Positions 40,245 through 47,907 of a DNA stretch of 64,000 bases are shown here, in pieces. The stretch is taken from the NCBI GenBank assembly GCA_036747295.1, contig DAIOCN010000002.1:1-64000 (forward strand). Direction: 5' to 3'. The notes beneath the pieces were generated by a model, which ran no database searches, was not told the DNA's origin, and was given only the letters and a program-made list of their open reading frames with translations. How positions within the stretch are numbered: position 1 is the stretch's first letter; every line of letters begins with the position of its first letter. Source of the DNA: UBA4736 sp002404015 (GTDB lineage Bacteria; Chloroflexota; Dormibacteria; Dormibacterales; Dormibacteraceae). The translations under genes and the position numbers were made by a program.

Positions 40245-40769
40245 CGCCGAGACTAGCAGGTCGATATCCACAGGTTTGGTGAAATAGGCCGACGCTCCTA
40301 GTGCTACCGCGCGCTTTGGCGCCGCGAGATCGAAAGTGCCGCTGACAACAATGAACTGTGAAGTTTGAACTGCGTTCAATTGCGAAGGAGTCAGTTTTTC
40401 CAACAGTCCCAGGTCGATCACGATCCTGGTACCGAGGTGGACTGAGGCCGTAATGGTCGAATGTGCTTCCGACGGCCAGCCAGCCCTCACTAGCTGCCGG
40501 GCAGTGATTTCAGCCAGGCGCGGGTCATCGTCGAGGACATGTATGACCGTCGATCCGATAGACGGATGAACCGGGGCGAGCACGCTGGACTGATCCTCAA
40601 ATCCGCGGAGGAGATTCAGGCAGTCGGCTACGGACTCCAACACGTTTGGCGCGAACGGGTGGCCGTCCAGTTCTGCTAGTTCCAACTCGCCCTTCAGACG
40701 CGCCAGCGTCGAGCGGAGCCGGTGGAGCAGCTCGCGGACGTCAGTGTTGCTGGACGAATCGGTACCCAC
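40224..40769 (-). CDS. Stand-alone receiver-domain protein with helical N-terminus
   Basis: The protein has 181 residues from GTG 40769. Residues 1-55 are helical (VRELLHRLRSTLARLKGELELAEL), like a small histidine-phosphotransfer or dimerisation segment but with no clear acceptor His. Residues 75-178 form a divergent receiver: VIHVLDDDPRLAEITARQLV, Asp in RIVIDLGLLEKL, IVVSGT and Lys in YFTKPVDIDLL. There is no output domain. It starts inside the 3' end of the OmpR-type regulator gene, so it is co-expressed with it. Confidence 0.7.
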   Translation of the reverse strand: MGTDSSSNTDVRELLHRLRSTLARLKGELELAELDGHPFAPNVLESVADCLNLLRGFEDQSSVLAPVHPSIGSTVIHVLDDDPRLAEITARQLVRAGWPSEAHSTITASVHLGTRIVIDLGLLEKLTPSQLNAVQTSQFIVVSGTFDLAAPKRAVALGASAYFTKPVDIDLLVSALKDLPG

Positions 40770-41412
40770 TGCCGTGGACCGTCTGAACCCAGCCAGGATC
40801 ACCAAGGGCACGCCGGATCGCGTAGACCGCCTGCGAGACCGAGTGTTCGAAGCCTCGATAGTCCGTCCCCCACTCCGACTGCAGCAGCTCCGCGCGGCTG
40901 ACCACGGCGCCAGGGCGGGAAGCGAGCCGATGCAGGACCCGCAGCGGCTTCGTCTCGAGAACCACCTCCCGCCCATCCAGCGTGACCGACCGACCCTCCA
41001 GGTCTATGACCAGCCGCCCCAGACGCAGCACCTGACCCTCCGTCCGGTCGCGCAGCGCACGGCGGACGCGGGCCAGGAGGACGTGGCGGTCCGTGCCCTT
41101 GAGGATGTAGTCCGCCGCACCTCGGTCGAGACCCAGCACCTGGTCACCAGGTGCCAGTCGCGCGCCCGTGAGGATCAGGACAGGGAACGCAGGCAATCTG
41201 CCCTCGCGGCGCAGCTCGTCCAGCACCTCCGCTCCGTCCATGTCGGGCATGTCGAAGTCAAGGACCATGAGGTCCGGCTGGTCAGCTCGCACCAGCCGCA
41301 AGGCCTCGAGGGCGCTGTTGACCACCTCGACGGCGTGTCCGTCGCGACGGAGGATCTCCGCCGTGACCCCCGCCATTCGGAAATCGTCGTCCACCACGAG
41401 AAGTCTCGCCAT
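40741..41412 (-). CDS. OmpR/PhoB-family response regulator
   Basis: The 223-residue protein has a receiver (ARLLVVDDDFRMAGVTAEIL, MVLDFDMPDMDG, YILKGTDRHVLLARV) and a winged-helix output (LVIDLEGRSVTLDGREVVL, LLQSEWGTDYRGFEHSVSQAVYAIRRAL, VQTVHGSGYRFV). The start is ATG 41412. The following receiver gene overlaps its 3' end. No kinase gene is adjacent on its strand; the divergent GAF-HTH gene and the downstream NarX-type kinase are candidates. Confidence 0.92.
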   Translation of the reverse strand: MARLLVVDDDFRMAGVTAEILRRDGHAVEVVNSALEALRLVRADQPDLMVLDFDMPDMDGAEVLDELRREGRLPAFPVLILTGARLAPGDQVLGLDRGAADYILKGTDRHVLLARVRRALRDRTEGQVLRLGRLVIDLEGRSVTLDGREVVLETKPLRVLHRLASRPGAVVSRAELLQSEWGTDYRGFEHSVSQAVYAIRRALGDPGWVQTVHGSGYRFVQQH

Positions 41413-41498
41413 CGCCCAGCCGGCGCCAACCTAGCACCTTCAAGAAGTCTTGAGAACTTCCTGACCAGCAGGTGAGGACTGCCAGCACCCACCCGACC

Positions 41499-41511
41499 TA
41501 ATCTGCGGCGC
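41499..41511 (+). promoter_or_regulatory. Leaderless -10 box before the GAF/HTH gene
   Basis: TAATCT (41499-41504) is followed by 7 nt and then the ATG at 41512, leaving no room for a Shine-Dalgarno sequence. A leaderless transcript is inferred. Confidence 0.45.
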
Positions 41512-42159
41512 ATGCGACAGCTCTTCGACCTCCAGGAGACCAGAAGCAAGCTCGACGAAGCCATGGAGCTGGTCGAGCACGACCGCTTCGTCCTTGGCGG
41601 TCTGCGCGACGGCATGCTCAAGGTAATCGCCGATTCGAATGCGCCGGCGGGGCGTCGCAACAAGCGCACCCGCGAACTCGCTCCCCTGGCGCGGCGGGCC
41701 CTCTTTGAGCGTCAGGCGCTGACCGTCTCCTCCGTGCTGGAGCCTGATGAGATCGATCAGCGGGCCGACTGGGAAATGGGCTGGCCGGCACTCCTGTACG
41801 CCCCTGTTGGGATGCCGAAAGTCCGCCCGGTCGGCCTGCTGATCGTCGGCACCAGGAAGTCCTATTGGTACGAGGAGGAGGCCGTGAACTACGTGAGCGC
41901 CCTCGCGATCACTCTGACTCCCTGCGTCCTCGCTCTGACCGGACCCCTGGCCCGACTCCGGCCGGACGAGCGCCAGGCCGCCCACCTGATCGGCGAGGGA
42001 CTGTCGATTCTTGAGATCGCCAACGGGCTGCAGATGGATCGGCGCCAGGCCGAGCGCGTGGTCTCGCGGGTCCTCAGTAAGCTCTCACTCCGCTCTCCGA
42101 GGGACGTCCCTCAGCTGCTCCCCGACACCCCCCTAACCTCGGGGGGCCTCATCCTCTAG
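41512..42159 (+). CDS. GAF-like sensor with LuxR-like HTH, putative regulator
   Basis: The 215-residue protein has a middle region (about 40-145: LARRALFERQALTVSSVLEP, ALLYAPVGMPKVRPVGLLIVG, EEEAVNYVSALAITLTP) typical of a GAF domain. The C-terminal helix-turn-helix reads DERQAAHLIGEGLSILEIANGLQMDRRQAERVVSRVLSK. It probably senses a small ligand or redox state and regulates transcription. It is convergent with the NarX-type kinase gene (4-nt overlap) and divergent from the OmpR-type regulator. Confidence 0.7.
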   Translation: MRQLFDLQETRSKLDEAMELVEHDRFVLGGLRDGMLKVIADSNAPAGRRNKRTRELAPLARRALFERQALTVSSVLEPDEIDQRADWEMGWPALLYAPVGMPKVRPVGLLIVGTRKSYWYEEEAVNYVSALAITLTPCVLALTGPLARLRPDERQAAHLIGEGLSILEIANGLQMDRRQAERVVSRVLSKLSLRSPRDVPQLLPDTPLTSGGLIL

Positions 42160-42866
42160 TAGGTGCCCGCTGGGTCTGGTCCGAACAGGAACACGGTCGT
42201 GCCCCGCCCGGGAGTCGACACCACCTCAAGCCGGCCGCCGATTCCGGCCGCCCGCTCCCGCATCCCCACCAGGCCGTAGCCACCGCCGCCGCCCGACTCG
42301 AAGCCTTTGCCCTCGTCCGTCACTTCGATCAGGAACGGCCTGGCGGCGAAGCCGAGGCGGACGCGGCAGGTCGAGGTTCCCGAGTGCCGGCGCACGTTGG
42401 TCAGAGCCTCCCTCACGATGTGGAACACGACCTCGCGCTGGCCCTGGCTCAGGTCCTCCTCGTTACCGCTGCTCCAGAGCTCGACCCGGATGCCGTAGAC
42501 CCGGCCATACTCCTCAGCCGTCGCGCGGAGATCAGCGACGAGCCCTTCCGGCCCAAGGCGGCGGGGTCTCATATCGCGCAGGGTGTTCCGGGTGTTCTCG
42601 AGCAGGGCCTCCATGATCTCGAAGACGTTGCGCAGCACCTGCTCCGCGTCGGGTGTCTTTTGGGCCGCCTCGAAGTAGTACTTGAACAGGGCGACCGCGG
42701 TCGAGAGATCGGAGGCGAGCCCGTCGTGCAGCTCGCGCGCCATCCGGACGCGCTCCCGAGCCACCGCCTCGTCGACGGCGTAGAAGGCGGCGTCCACCGC
42801 CGTCCGCGCCTCGGCGCCCTGGCGCTCGCGCTCGGCCAGCTGGGCCGCCCGGCCTCGACGCTTCAT
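42156..42866 (-). CDS. NarX-type (HisKA_3) sensor histidine kinase, soluble part
   Basis: The 236-residue protein carries the dimerisation/phospho-acceptor helix ERVRMARELHDGLASDLSTAVALFKYY, the N-box HIVREALTNVRRHSG, G1 EVTDEGKGFESGGGGGYGLVGMRERA and the ATP lid. There is no sensor domain. Its ATG overlaps the stop of a small membrane protein gene (ATGA), which may provide membrane anchoring in trans. Confidence 0.87.
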   Translation of the reverse strand: MKRRGRAAQLAERERQGAEARTAVDAAFYAVDEAVARERVRMARELHDGLASDLSTAVALFKYYFEAAQKTPDAEQVLRNVFEIMEALLENTRNTLRDMRPRRLGPEGLVADLRATAEEYGRVYGIRVELWSSGNEEDLSQGQREVVFHIVREALTNVRRHSGTSTCRVRLGFAARPFLIEVTDEGKGFESGGGGGYGLVGMRERAAGIGGRLEVVSTPGRGTTVFLFGPDPAGTY

Positions 42867-43165
42867 GGCCTAGCCGTCCGCCGCCGGCGCAGGTAGGACT
42901 GAGCCAGGGCGACCGTGAGCGGGTGCGCCAGGTAACGGCGCAGGCGGGCATAGGGCCGCAGCAGCGCCTCCCGCTCCCAGCCCAGGATGGCGAACTCCTC
43001 CAATTCCTCGATCACGGCGCCCCCACCTTGATCCAAAAGCTCGCGTAAGGCAACCACTCGGCTGCGGATTCGCAATGCCCGGGGCAAAGTGACCAGCAAG
43101 CCGACCACGACCAGCAGGAGGCCCAGACCCATCAGGCAGAGCCCGACCCAGCCGGGCCAGCTCAC
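42863..43165 (-). CDS. Small membrane protein coupled to the NarX-type kinase
   Basis: The 100-residue protein starts at ATG 43165. Residues 4-29 form one membrane helix (WVGLCLMGLGLLLVVVGLLVTL), followed by a basic cytoplasmic helical region ending SYLRRRRTARP. It overlaps gyrA upstream and the kinase gene downstream by 4 nt each. It may be a split-off membrane anchor for the kinase. No family is recognised. Confidence 0.6.
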   Translation of the reverse strand: MSWPGWVGLCLMGLGLLLVVVGLLVTLPRALRIRSRVVALRELLDQGGGAVIEELEEFAILGWEREALLRPYARLRRYLAHPLTVALAQSYLRRRRTARP

Positions 43166-45672
43166 TCGGTGACCGGTTCGTCGATGTCTAGGCCGACCGG
43201 AGCCAGGCCGATGACCTCATCGTCGGGACCGACCCGCATGACGATCACGCCCTGCGTCTGGCGCCCGATCTGGGAGATCGAACCGACCGTGGTCCGAAGC
43301 ACCATGCCCGTGCGCGTGATCAGCAGCACCTGCTCCTCGGGGTCGGTGCTCATGCGCAGCGCGGCCAGCCGCCCCACCTTGTCGGTGACGCGCACGGTGA
43401 ACACGCCCTGGCCGGCTCGGTGATGCCGGGGATACTCGGCGATGGGGGTGCGCTTGCCGTAGCCACGCTGAGTGATCACCAGCAGGTCCCCGTCTTCCCG
43501 GATCACAGCCATCCCGGCCACCAAGTCACCCTTGCCCAGGCGCATGCCGATCACGCCCTGGGTGTCGCGGCCCATCGCGCGGACCTCGGTCTCGCTGAAG
43601 CGGATGGCCTTGCCCAGCTGGGAGGCGATCAGCACGTCGTCGCTGCCGCTGGTCGGTGAGACCCACAGCAGCTCGTCGTCTTGCTGGAGCTTGATCGCGA
43701 TCAGCCCGTTGCGGCGCACGTTGGCGTACTCCTTCAGCGCCGTCTTCTTGATGTGCCCTCGGCGGGTGACCATGAGCATGTATCTGGCCGTCTCGTCATC
43801 GGACTCGGGGCGGACGAAGACCGCGGTGACGCGCTCCCCCTGGCCGATCTCGATCAGGTTGTTGACCGGGATGCCCTTGGCGGTGCGGTCCCGCTCTGGG
43901 ATCTCGTGCACGCGGAGCTGGAACACCCGGCCCGTGTTGGTGAAGAACAGCAGCGACGCATGCGTGTGCGTGATCAGCAGGTGCTCGGCGTAGTCCTCCT
44001 CGCGGGACCCGGTCGGCGCGTCGCCACCGGCCGTGGGCTTGGCGCCCCGAAGACCGACCCCGCCCCGGTTCTGGGCCCGGAAGGTGCGCGAAACCTGGCG
44101 CTTCGCGTAGCCGCGGTGGGTGACCGTGACGACGACCTCCTCCTTGGGGATGAGGTCCTCGGCCGTCAGCTCGCCCGGCTCCGCGTCGGAGATCTCAGTC
44201 CGCCGGTCGTCGCCGTACTTCTTGGCGATCTCGGCCATCTCCTCGATGATCAGCAGCCGCACCTTCTGATCGGAGGCGAGGATCGACTCAAGGTAGGCGA
44301 TCGTCTTGATGACCTCCTCGTACTCCTCGTCGATCTTGCTCCGCTCGAGCGCTGTTAGGCGGCGCAGGGTGAGATCGAGCACGGCCTTGGCCTGGGCCTC
44401 GGAGAGGCCGAACTTGGCCTGCAGCTCGGCGCTGGCCGCCTCGCTGTCGGCGGCCGCCCGGATGGTCTTGATGACCTCGTCCAGGTGGTCCAGGCAGATC
44501 TTCAGGCCCTCGAGGATGTGGGCGCGCTCCTGGGCTCGAGCCAGGTCGTACCGCGTCCGTCGCAGGATGACCTCACGCCGGTGATCGATGAACAGCTGGA
44601 GGGCCTGCTTCAGGCTCAGAACCACCGGCCGCCCGTCGACGATCGCCAGCATGATGACGCCGAACGACTGCTGCAGGGACGTGTGCTTGTATAGGTTGTT
44701 CAGCACCGTCAGGACGCGCGCATCCCGCTTCAGCTCGATCACGATGCGCATGCCGTCGCGATCGGACTCATCGCGCAGGTCGGCGATGCCCTCGAGCTTG
44801 CGGTCGGACACCAGCTCGGCGATCTTCATCACCAGGTTGGCTTTGTTCACCGCGTAGGGGAGCTGATCGACGATGATCCGCTCGCGCCCGTTGGGCGCCT
44901 CCTCGAACGTGTGGCGGGCCCGCACGACGATGCGGCCGTGGCCGGTGGCGTAGGCGGACTTGATGCCCGAGCGGCCCATGATCTGGCCGCCGGTTGGGAA
45001 GTCGGGCCCCGGGACGAACTCCATCAGGTCTTCGCCGGTCGCCTCCGGGTTCTCGATCAGGAACTGAACCGCGGCCGACACCTCGCGCAGGTTGTGCGGG
45101 GGGATGTTGGTGGTCATGCCGACCGCGATTCCAGTCGCCCCGTTGATCAGGAGATTGGGGATCCGCGCCGGCAGCACGAGGGGTTCCTCATCAGTGCCGT
45201 CGTAGTTGGGCGCCATGTCGACGGTGTCTTTCTCGATGTCGTCCAGCAGCTCGGCCGCGATCGGCGACATCCGGGCCTCGGTGTACCGCATCGCGGCCGG
45301 CGGGTCTCCATCCACGCTGCCGAAGTTGCCCTGGCCGTCGATGAGCGGGTAGCGCAGAGAGAAGGGCTGGGCCATGCGCACCAGCGCGTCGTAGATGGAG
45401 CTGTCGCTGTGCGGGTGGTACAGCTTCATGACGTCGCCGACGTAGGCGGCGCACTTCTTGTGCCGCGCCGCGGCGGTGCCCCCGGCGCCCAGCATCCCGT
45501 ACAGGATCCGGCGCTGGACCGGCTTGAGCCCGTCACGCACGTCGGGCAGCGCCCGGCTGATGATGACGGACATGGCGTATTCCATGTAGGAGGTCTGCAT
45601 CTCCTCCTGGAGGCTCTTCCCGATGATCGTGCCGATGCCGTCGTGCGGCGGGGTTGGTGTGTCGTCAGCCAT
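43162..45672 (-). CDS. gyrA: DNA gyrase subunit A
   Basis: The 836-residue GyrA has the catalytic Tyr in AAMRYTEARM, the breakage-reunion domain, the Rossmann-like tower and a six-bladed C-terminal propeller containing the GyrA-box QNRGGVGLRGAK. The quinolone region reads KLYHPHSDSSIYDALVRM: Ser replaces the Gly usual at E. coli position 81, while Ser83 and Asp87 equivalents are present. It introduces negative supercoils with GyrB. It is the last large gene of gyrB-plsX-fabF-gyrA. Confidence 0.97.
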   Translation of the reverse strand: MADDTPTPPHDGIGTIIGKSLQEEMQTSYMEYAMSVIISRALPDVRDGLKPVQRRILYGMLGAGGTAAARHKKCAAYVGDVMKLYHPHSDSSIYDALVRMAQPFSLRYPLIDGQGNFGSVDGDPPAAMRYTEARMSPIAAELLDDIEKDTVDMAPNYDGTDEEPLVLPARIPNLLINGATGIAVGMTTNIPPHNLREVSAAVQFLIENPEATGEDLMEFVPGPDFPTGGQIMGRSGIKSAYATGHGRIVVRARHTFEEAPNGRERIIVDQLPYAVNKANLVMKIAELVSDRKLEGIADLRDESDRDGMRIVIELKRDARVLTVLNNLYKHTSLQQSFGVIMLAIVDGRPVVLSLKQALQLFIDHRREVILRRTRYDLARAQERAHILEGLKICLDHLDEVIKTIRAAADSEAASAELQAKFGLSEAQAKAVLDLTLRRLTALERSKIDEEYEEVIKTIAYLESILASDQKVRLLIIEEMAEIAKKYGDDRRTEISDAEPGELTAEDLIPKEEVVVTVTHRGYAKRQVSRTFRAQNRGGVGLRGAKPTAGGDAPTGSREEDYAEHLLITHTHASLLFFTNTGRVFQLRVHEIPERDRTAKGIPVNNLIEIGQGERVTAVFVRPESDDETARYMLMVTRRGHIKKTALKEYANVRRNGLIAIKLQQDDELLWVSPTSGSDDVLIASQLGKAIRFSETEVRAMGRDTQGVIGMRLGKGDLVAGMAVIREDGDLLVITQRGYGKRTPIAEYPRHHRAGQGVFTVRVTDKVGRLAALRMSTDPEEQVLLITRTGMVLRTTVGSISQIGRQTQGVIVMRVGPDDEVIGLAPVGLDIDEPVTE

Positions 45673-45675
45673 GAC

Positions 45676-46923
45676 TTATTCCTCGAATCTCTTCAGCACG
45701 ACGGTGCAGTTCTGGCCGCCGAAGCCGAACCCGTTGGAGATCGCGATCCGCACATCAGCGCGCCGCGGCTGATTGGGAACGTAGTCCAGGTCGCAGTTGG
45801 GGTCCGGCGTCTCGTAGTTGATGGTGGGGTGGATCTGGCCCCGGTTTATGATCAGGAGGGTCGCGATCGCCTCCACCGCGCCGGCCGCGCCCATCAGGTG
45901 GCCGATCATCGACTTGGTGCTGCTGATCGCGACTTTCTTGGCCGCCTCTCCGAAGGCCAGCTTGAGGGCCCGGGTCTCGCCCGCGTCATTGAGCTGCGTC
46001 GACGTGCCGTGGGCGTTGACGTAGTCGACGTCCTCTGGCTTGATCCCGGCATCCGCCAGGGCATTCGTCATACAGCGCGCCGGCGCCTGGCCGGTCTCAT
46101 CCGGCGCCACTGAGTGGAAGGCGTCGTTGGTGATGCCGAAGCCGATCACCTCGCCGTAGATGCGGGCGCCGCGAGCCTGGGCGTGATCGAGGGTCTCCAG
46201 GACCAGCGTGCCTGCCCCCTCCCCGGGCACAAAACCGTCCCGGTTGGCGTCGAACGGCCGGCTGGCCCGCTCCGGGTCATCGTTGCGCGTCGAGAGCGCC
46301 TTGATGGCGTTGAAGGCGGCGATGCCGGTCTCGCAGAGGGAGGCCTCGGTGCCACCCGCCAACACGACGTCGGCGTCGCCCCGCTGCAGGATCCGGGTAG
46401 CGTCCCCGATCGAGTGCGTGGAGGCCGCGCAGGCGGTCACGACGGTGGAGTTGGGCCCCCGCAGACCGAAGTTGATGGCCACCTGGGCGGCCGCGATGTT
46501 GGGGATGATCATCGGTGCGTAGAGCGGGTGCAGCCGGCCCCCGTTCAGGAAGGTGGCGGCGCCCTCGGTCATGACCTCGAAGCCGCCGATGCCGGTGCCC
46601 ATGTCAACGCCGACCCGGAAGGGGTCCTCATCTTCCATCCGCAGCCCGGAGTCCTCGAGCGCCAATTTGGCCGAGGCGACCGCCAGCTGGGTGAACCGGG
46701 CGGAGCGCTGGGCCAGCTTTCGGTCCATGTACTGGCCGGGGTCGAAGTTGGCCACGAGGGCGGCGAACTTGGTGGCCAGGCGGTCGGTCGGGAAGTTCTC
46801 GATCGGGCGCACGCCGCTGCGGCCCTCGATCAGGCCGTCCCAGTATTCGTCCAGGGTCTGGCCGAGCGGGTTGACCGTCCCCATCCCGGTCACGACGACG
46901 CGGTTCTCCGCTTGCCTGCTCAT
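45676..46923 (-). CDS. fabF: 3-oxoacyl-[ACP] synthase II
   Basis: The 415-residue KAS II has the active Cys in TACAASTHSIG, catalytic His in NAHGTSTQLND and the KSMIGHLMGAAG segment with Lys and the second His. It starts RVVVTGMGTVNPLGQ and ends with NGFGFGGQNCTVVLK. It elongates acyl-ACP with malonyl-ACP. ATG 46923 overlaps the plsX stop (ATGA), and gyrA follows 3 nt after its stop. Confidence 0.97.
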   Translation of the reverse strand: MSRQAENRVVVTGMGTVNPLGQTLDEYWDGLIEGRSGVRPIENFPTDRLATKFAALVANFDPGQYMDRKLAQRSARFTQLAVASAKLALEDSGLRMEDEDPFRVGVDMGTGIGGFEVMTEGAATFLNGGRLHPLYAPMIIPNIAAAQVAINFGLRGPNSTVVTACAASTHSIGDATRILQRGDADVVLAGGTEASLCETGIAAFNAIKALSTRNDDPERASRPFDANRDGFVPGEGAGTLVLETLDHAQARGARIYGEVIGFGITNDAFHSVAPDETGQAPARCMTNALADAGIKPEDVDYVNAHGTSTQLNDAGETRALKLAFGEAAKKVAISSTKSMIGHLMGAAGAVEAIATLLIINRGQIHPTINYETPDPNCDLDYVPNQPRRADVRIAISNGFGFGGQNCTVVLKRFEE

Positions 46924-47894
46924 CTCCCTACCGCCTCTCGAATCTTACCGACGAGACCGCCGGCCACCGCGTCTCGAGCGACCCGGATCGCGTTCTTGAA
47001 CGCCCGGGCGTCGGAGCGTCCGTGGGCCACCACGGCGACGCCGTCGATGCCCAGGAGGGGCGCCCCGCCGAACTCGCGCCAGTCGATCCGTTCCCGGATC
47101 CGGCGCACGCCGGAGCGGATCAGCAAGCCGCCCAGCTTCCCGGTTGGCGAGCGCGGAATCTCGTCCCGCATCGAGCGGAAGATGAAGTCGGCGGTCGCCT
47201 CGGCCATCTTGATGGCGACGTTGCCCAGGAAGCCATCGGCCACGACGACGTCGGCCTTGCCGGCGAAGACGTCTTTCGGTTCCACATTGCCGACGAAGTT
47301 GAGGGGTGTCTTCCGAAGCCGCGCGTGGACATCCCTAACGAGGGTGTCGCCCTTGCCGCTCTCCTCGCCGTTGCTGAGCAGGCCCACCCGCGGCGAGGCC
47401 AGGTCGAGAAGCTGGGCGGCGTAGACCGAACCCATGGCGGCGAACTGGACCAGGAATTCCGGCCGCGAGTCCACGTTGGCGCCGACGTCCAGAAAGTAGG
47501 CCTGGCCGCTGCTGGTCGGGATCACGGACCCCAGCGCCGGCCGCTCCACCCCCTTGACGCGACCCTGGATGAACAGCGCGGCGGCCATGATCGCGCCCGA
47601 GTTGCCCGCTGAGACCCAGCCGTCGGCCCGACCGTCCTTGCAGAGCCGGGCGCAGACGTTCATCGAAGAGTCCGGCTTCTGGCGGACGGCCTGGGCGGGG
47701 TGCTCGTCCATCTCGATGACCTGGCTGGCCGGCACGTAACGGAGACCGGGATGCCGGTCGAGCAGGGGCTGGACCCGGTTGGGCAGGCCTACCACCGCGA
47801 CCTCGACCCCATATTCCTGGGCGGCCTGGGCGGCGCCCAGGACGATCTCCTCGGGCGCGTGGTCACCCCCCATCCCGTCAATCGCGATACGCAA
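46920..47894 (-). CDS. plsX: Phosphate acyltransferase PlsX
   Basis: The 324-residue protein is read from TTG 47894 (LRIAIDGMGGDHAPEEIVLGA). Core motifs are GRADGWVSAGNSGA, LDVGANVDSRPE, NGEESGKGDTLV and ADGFLGNVAIKMAEA. It converts acyl-ACP to acyl-phosphate for phospholipid synthesis. It is coupled to fabF, and gyrB ends 14 nt upstream of the start. Confidence 0.95.
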   Translation of the reverse strand: MRIAIDGMGGDHAPEEIVLGAAQAAQEYGVEVAVVGLPNRVQPLLDRHPGLRYVPASQVIEMDEHPAQAVRQKPDSSMNVCARLCKDGRADGWVSAGNSGAIMAAALFIQGRVKGVERPALGSVIPTSSGQAYFLDVGANVDSRPEFLVQFAAMGSVYAAQLLDLASPRVGLLSNGEESGKGDTLVRDVHARLRKTPLNFVGNVEPKDVFAGKADVVVADGFLGNVAIKMAEATADFIFRSMRDEIPRSPTGKLGGLLIRSGVRRIRERIDWREFGGAPLLGIDGVAVVAHGRSDARAFKNAIRVARDAVAGGLVGKIREAVGR

Positions 47895-47907
47895 GACGTG
47901 CCGGACC

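Noticed and set aside
46114..47424. 436-residue plus-strand ORF
   Set aside because: Antisense to fabF and plsX.
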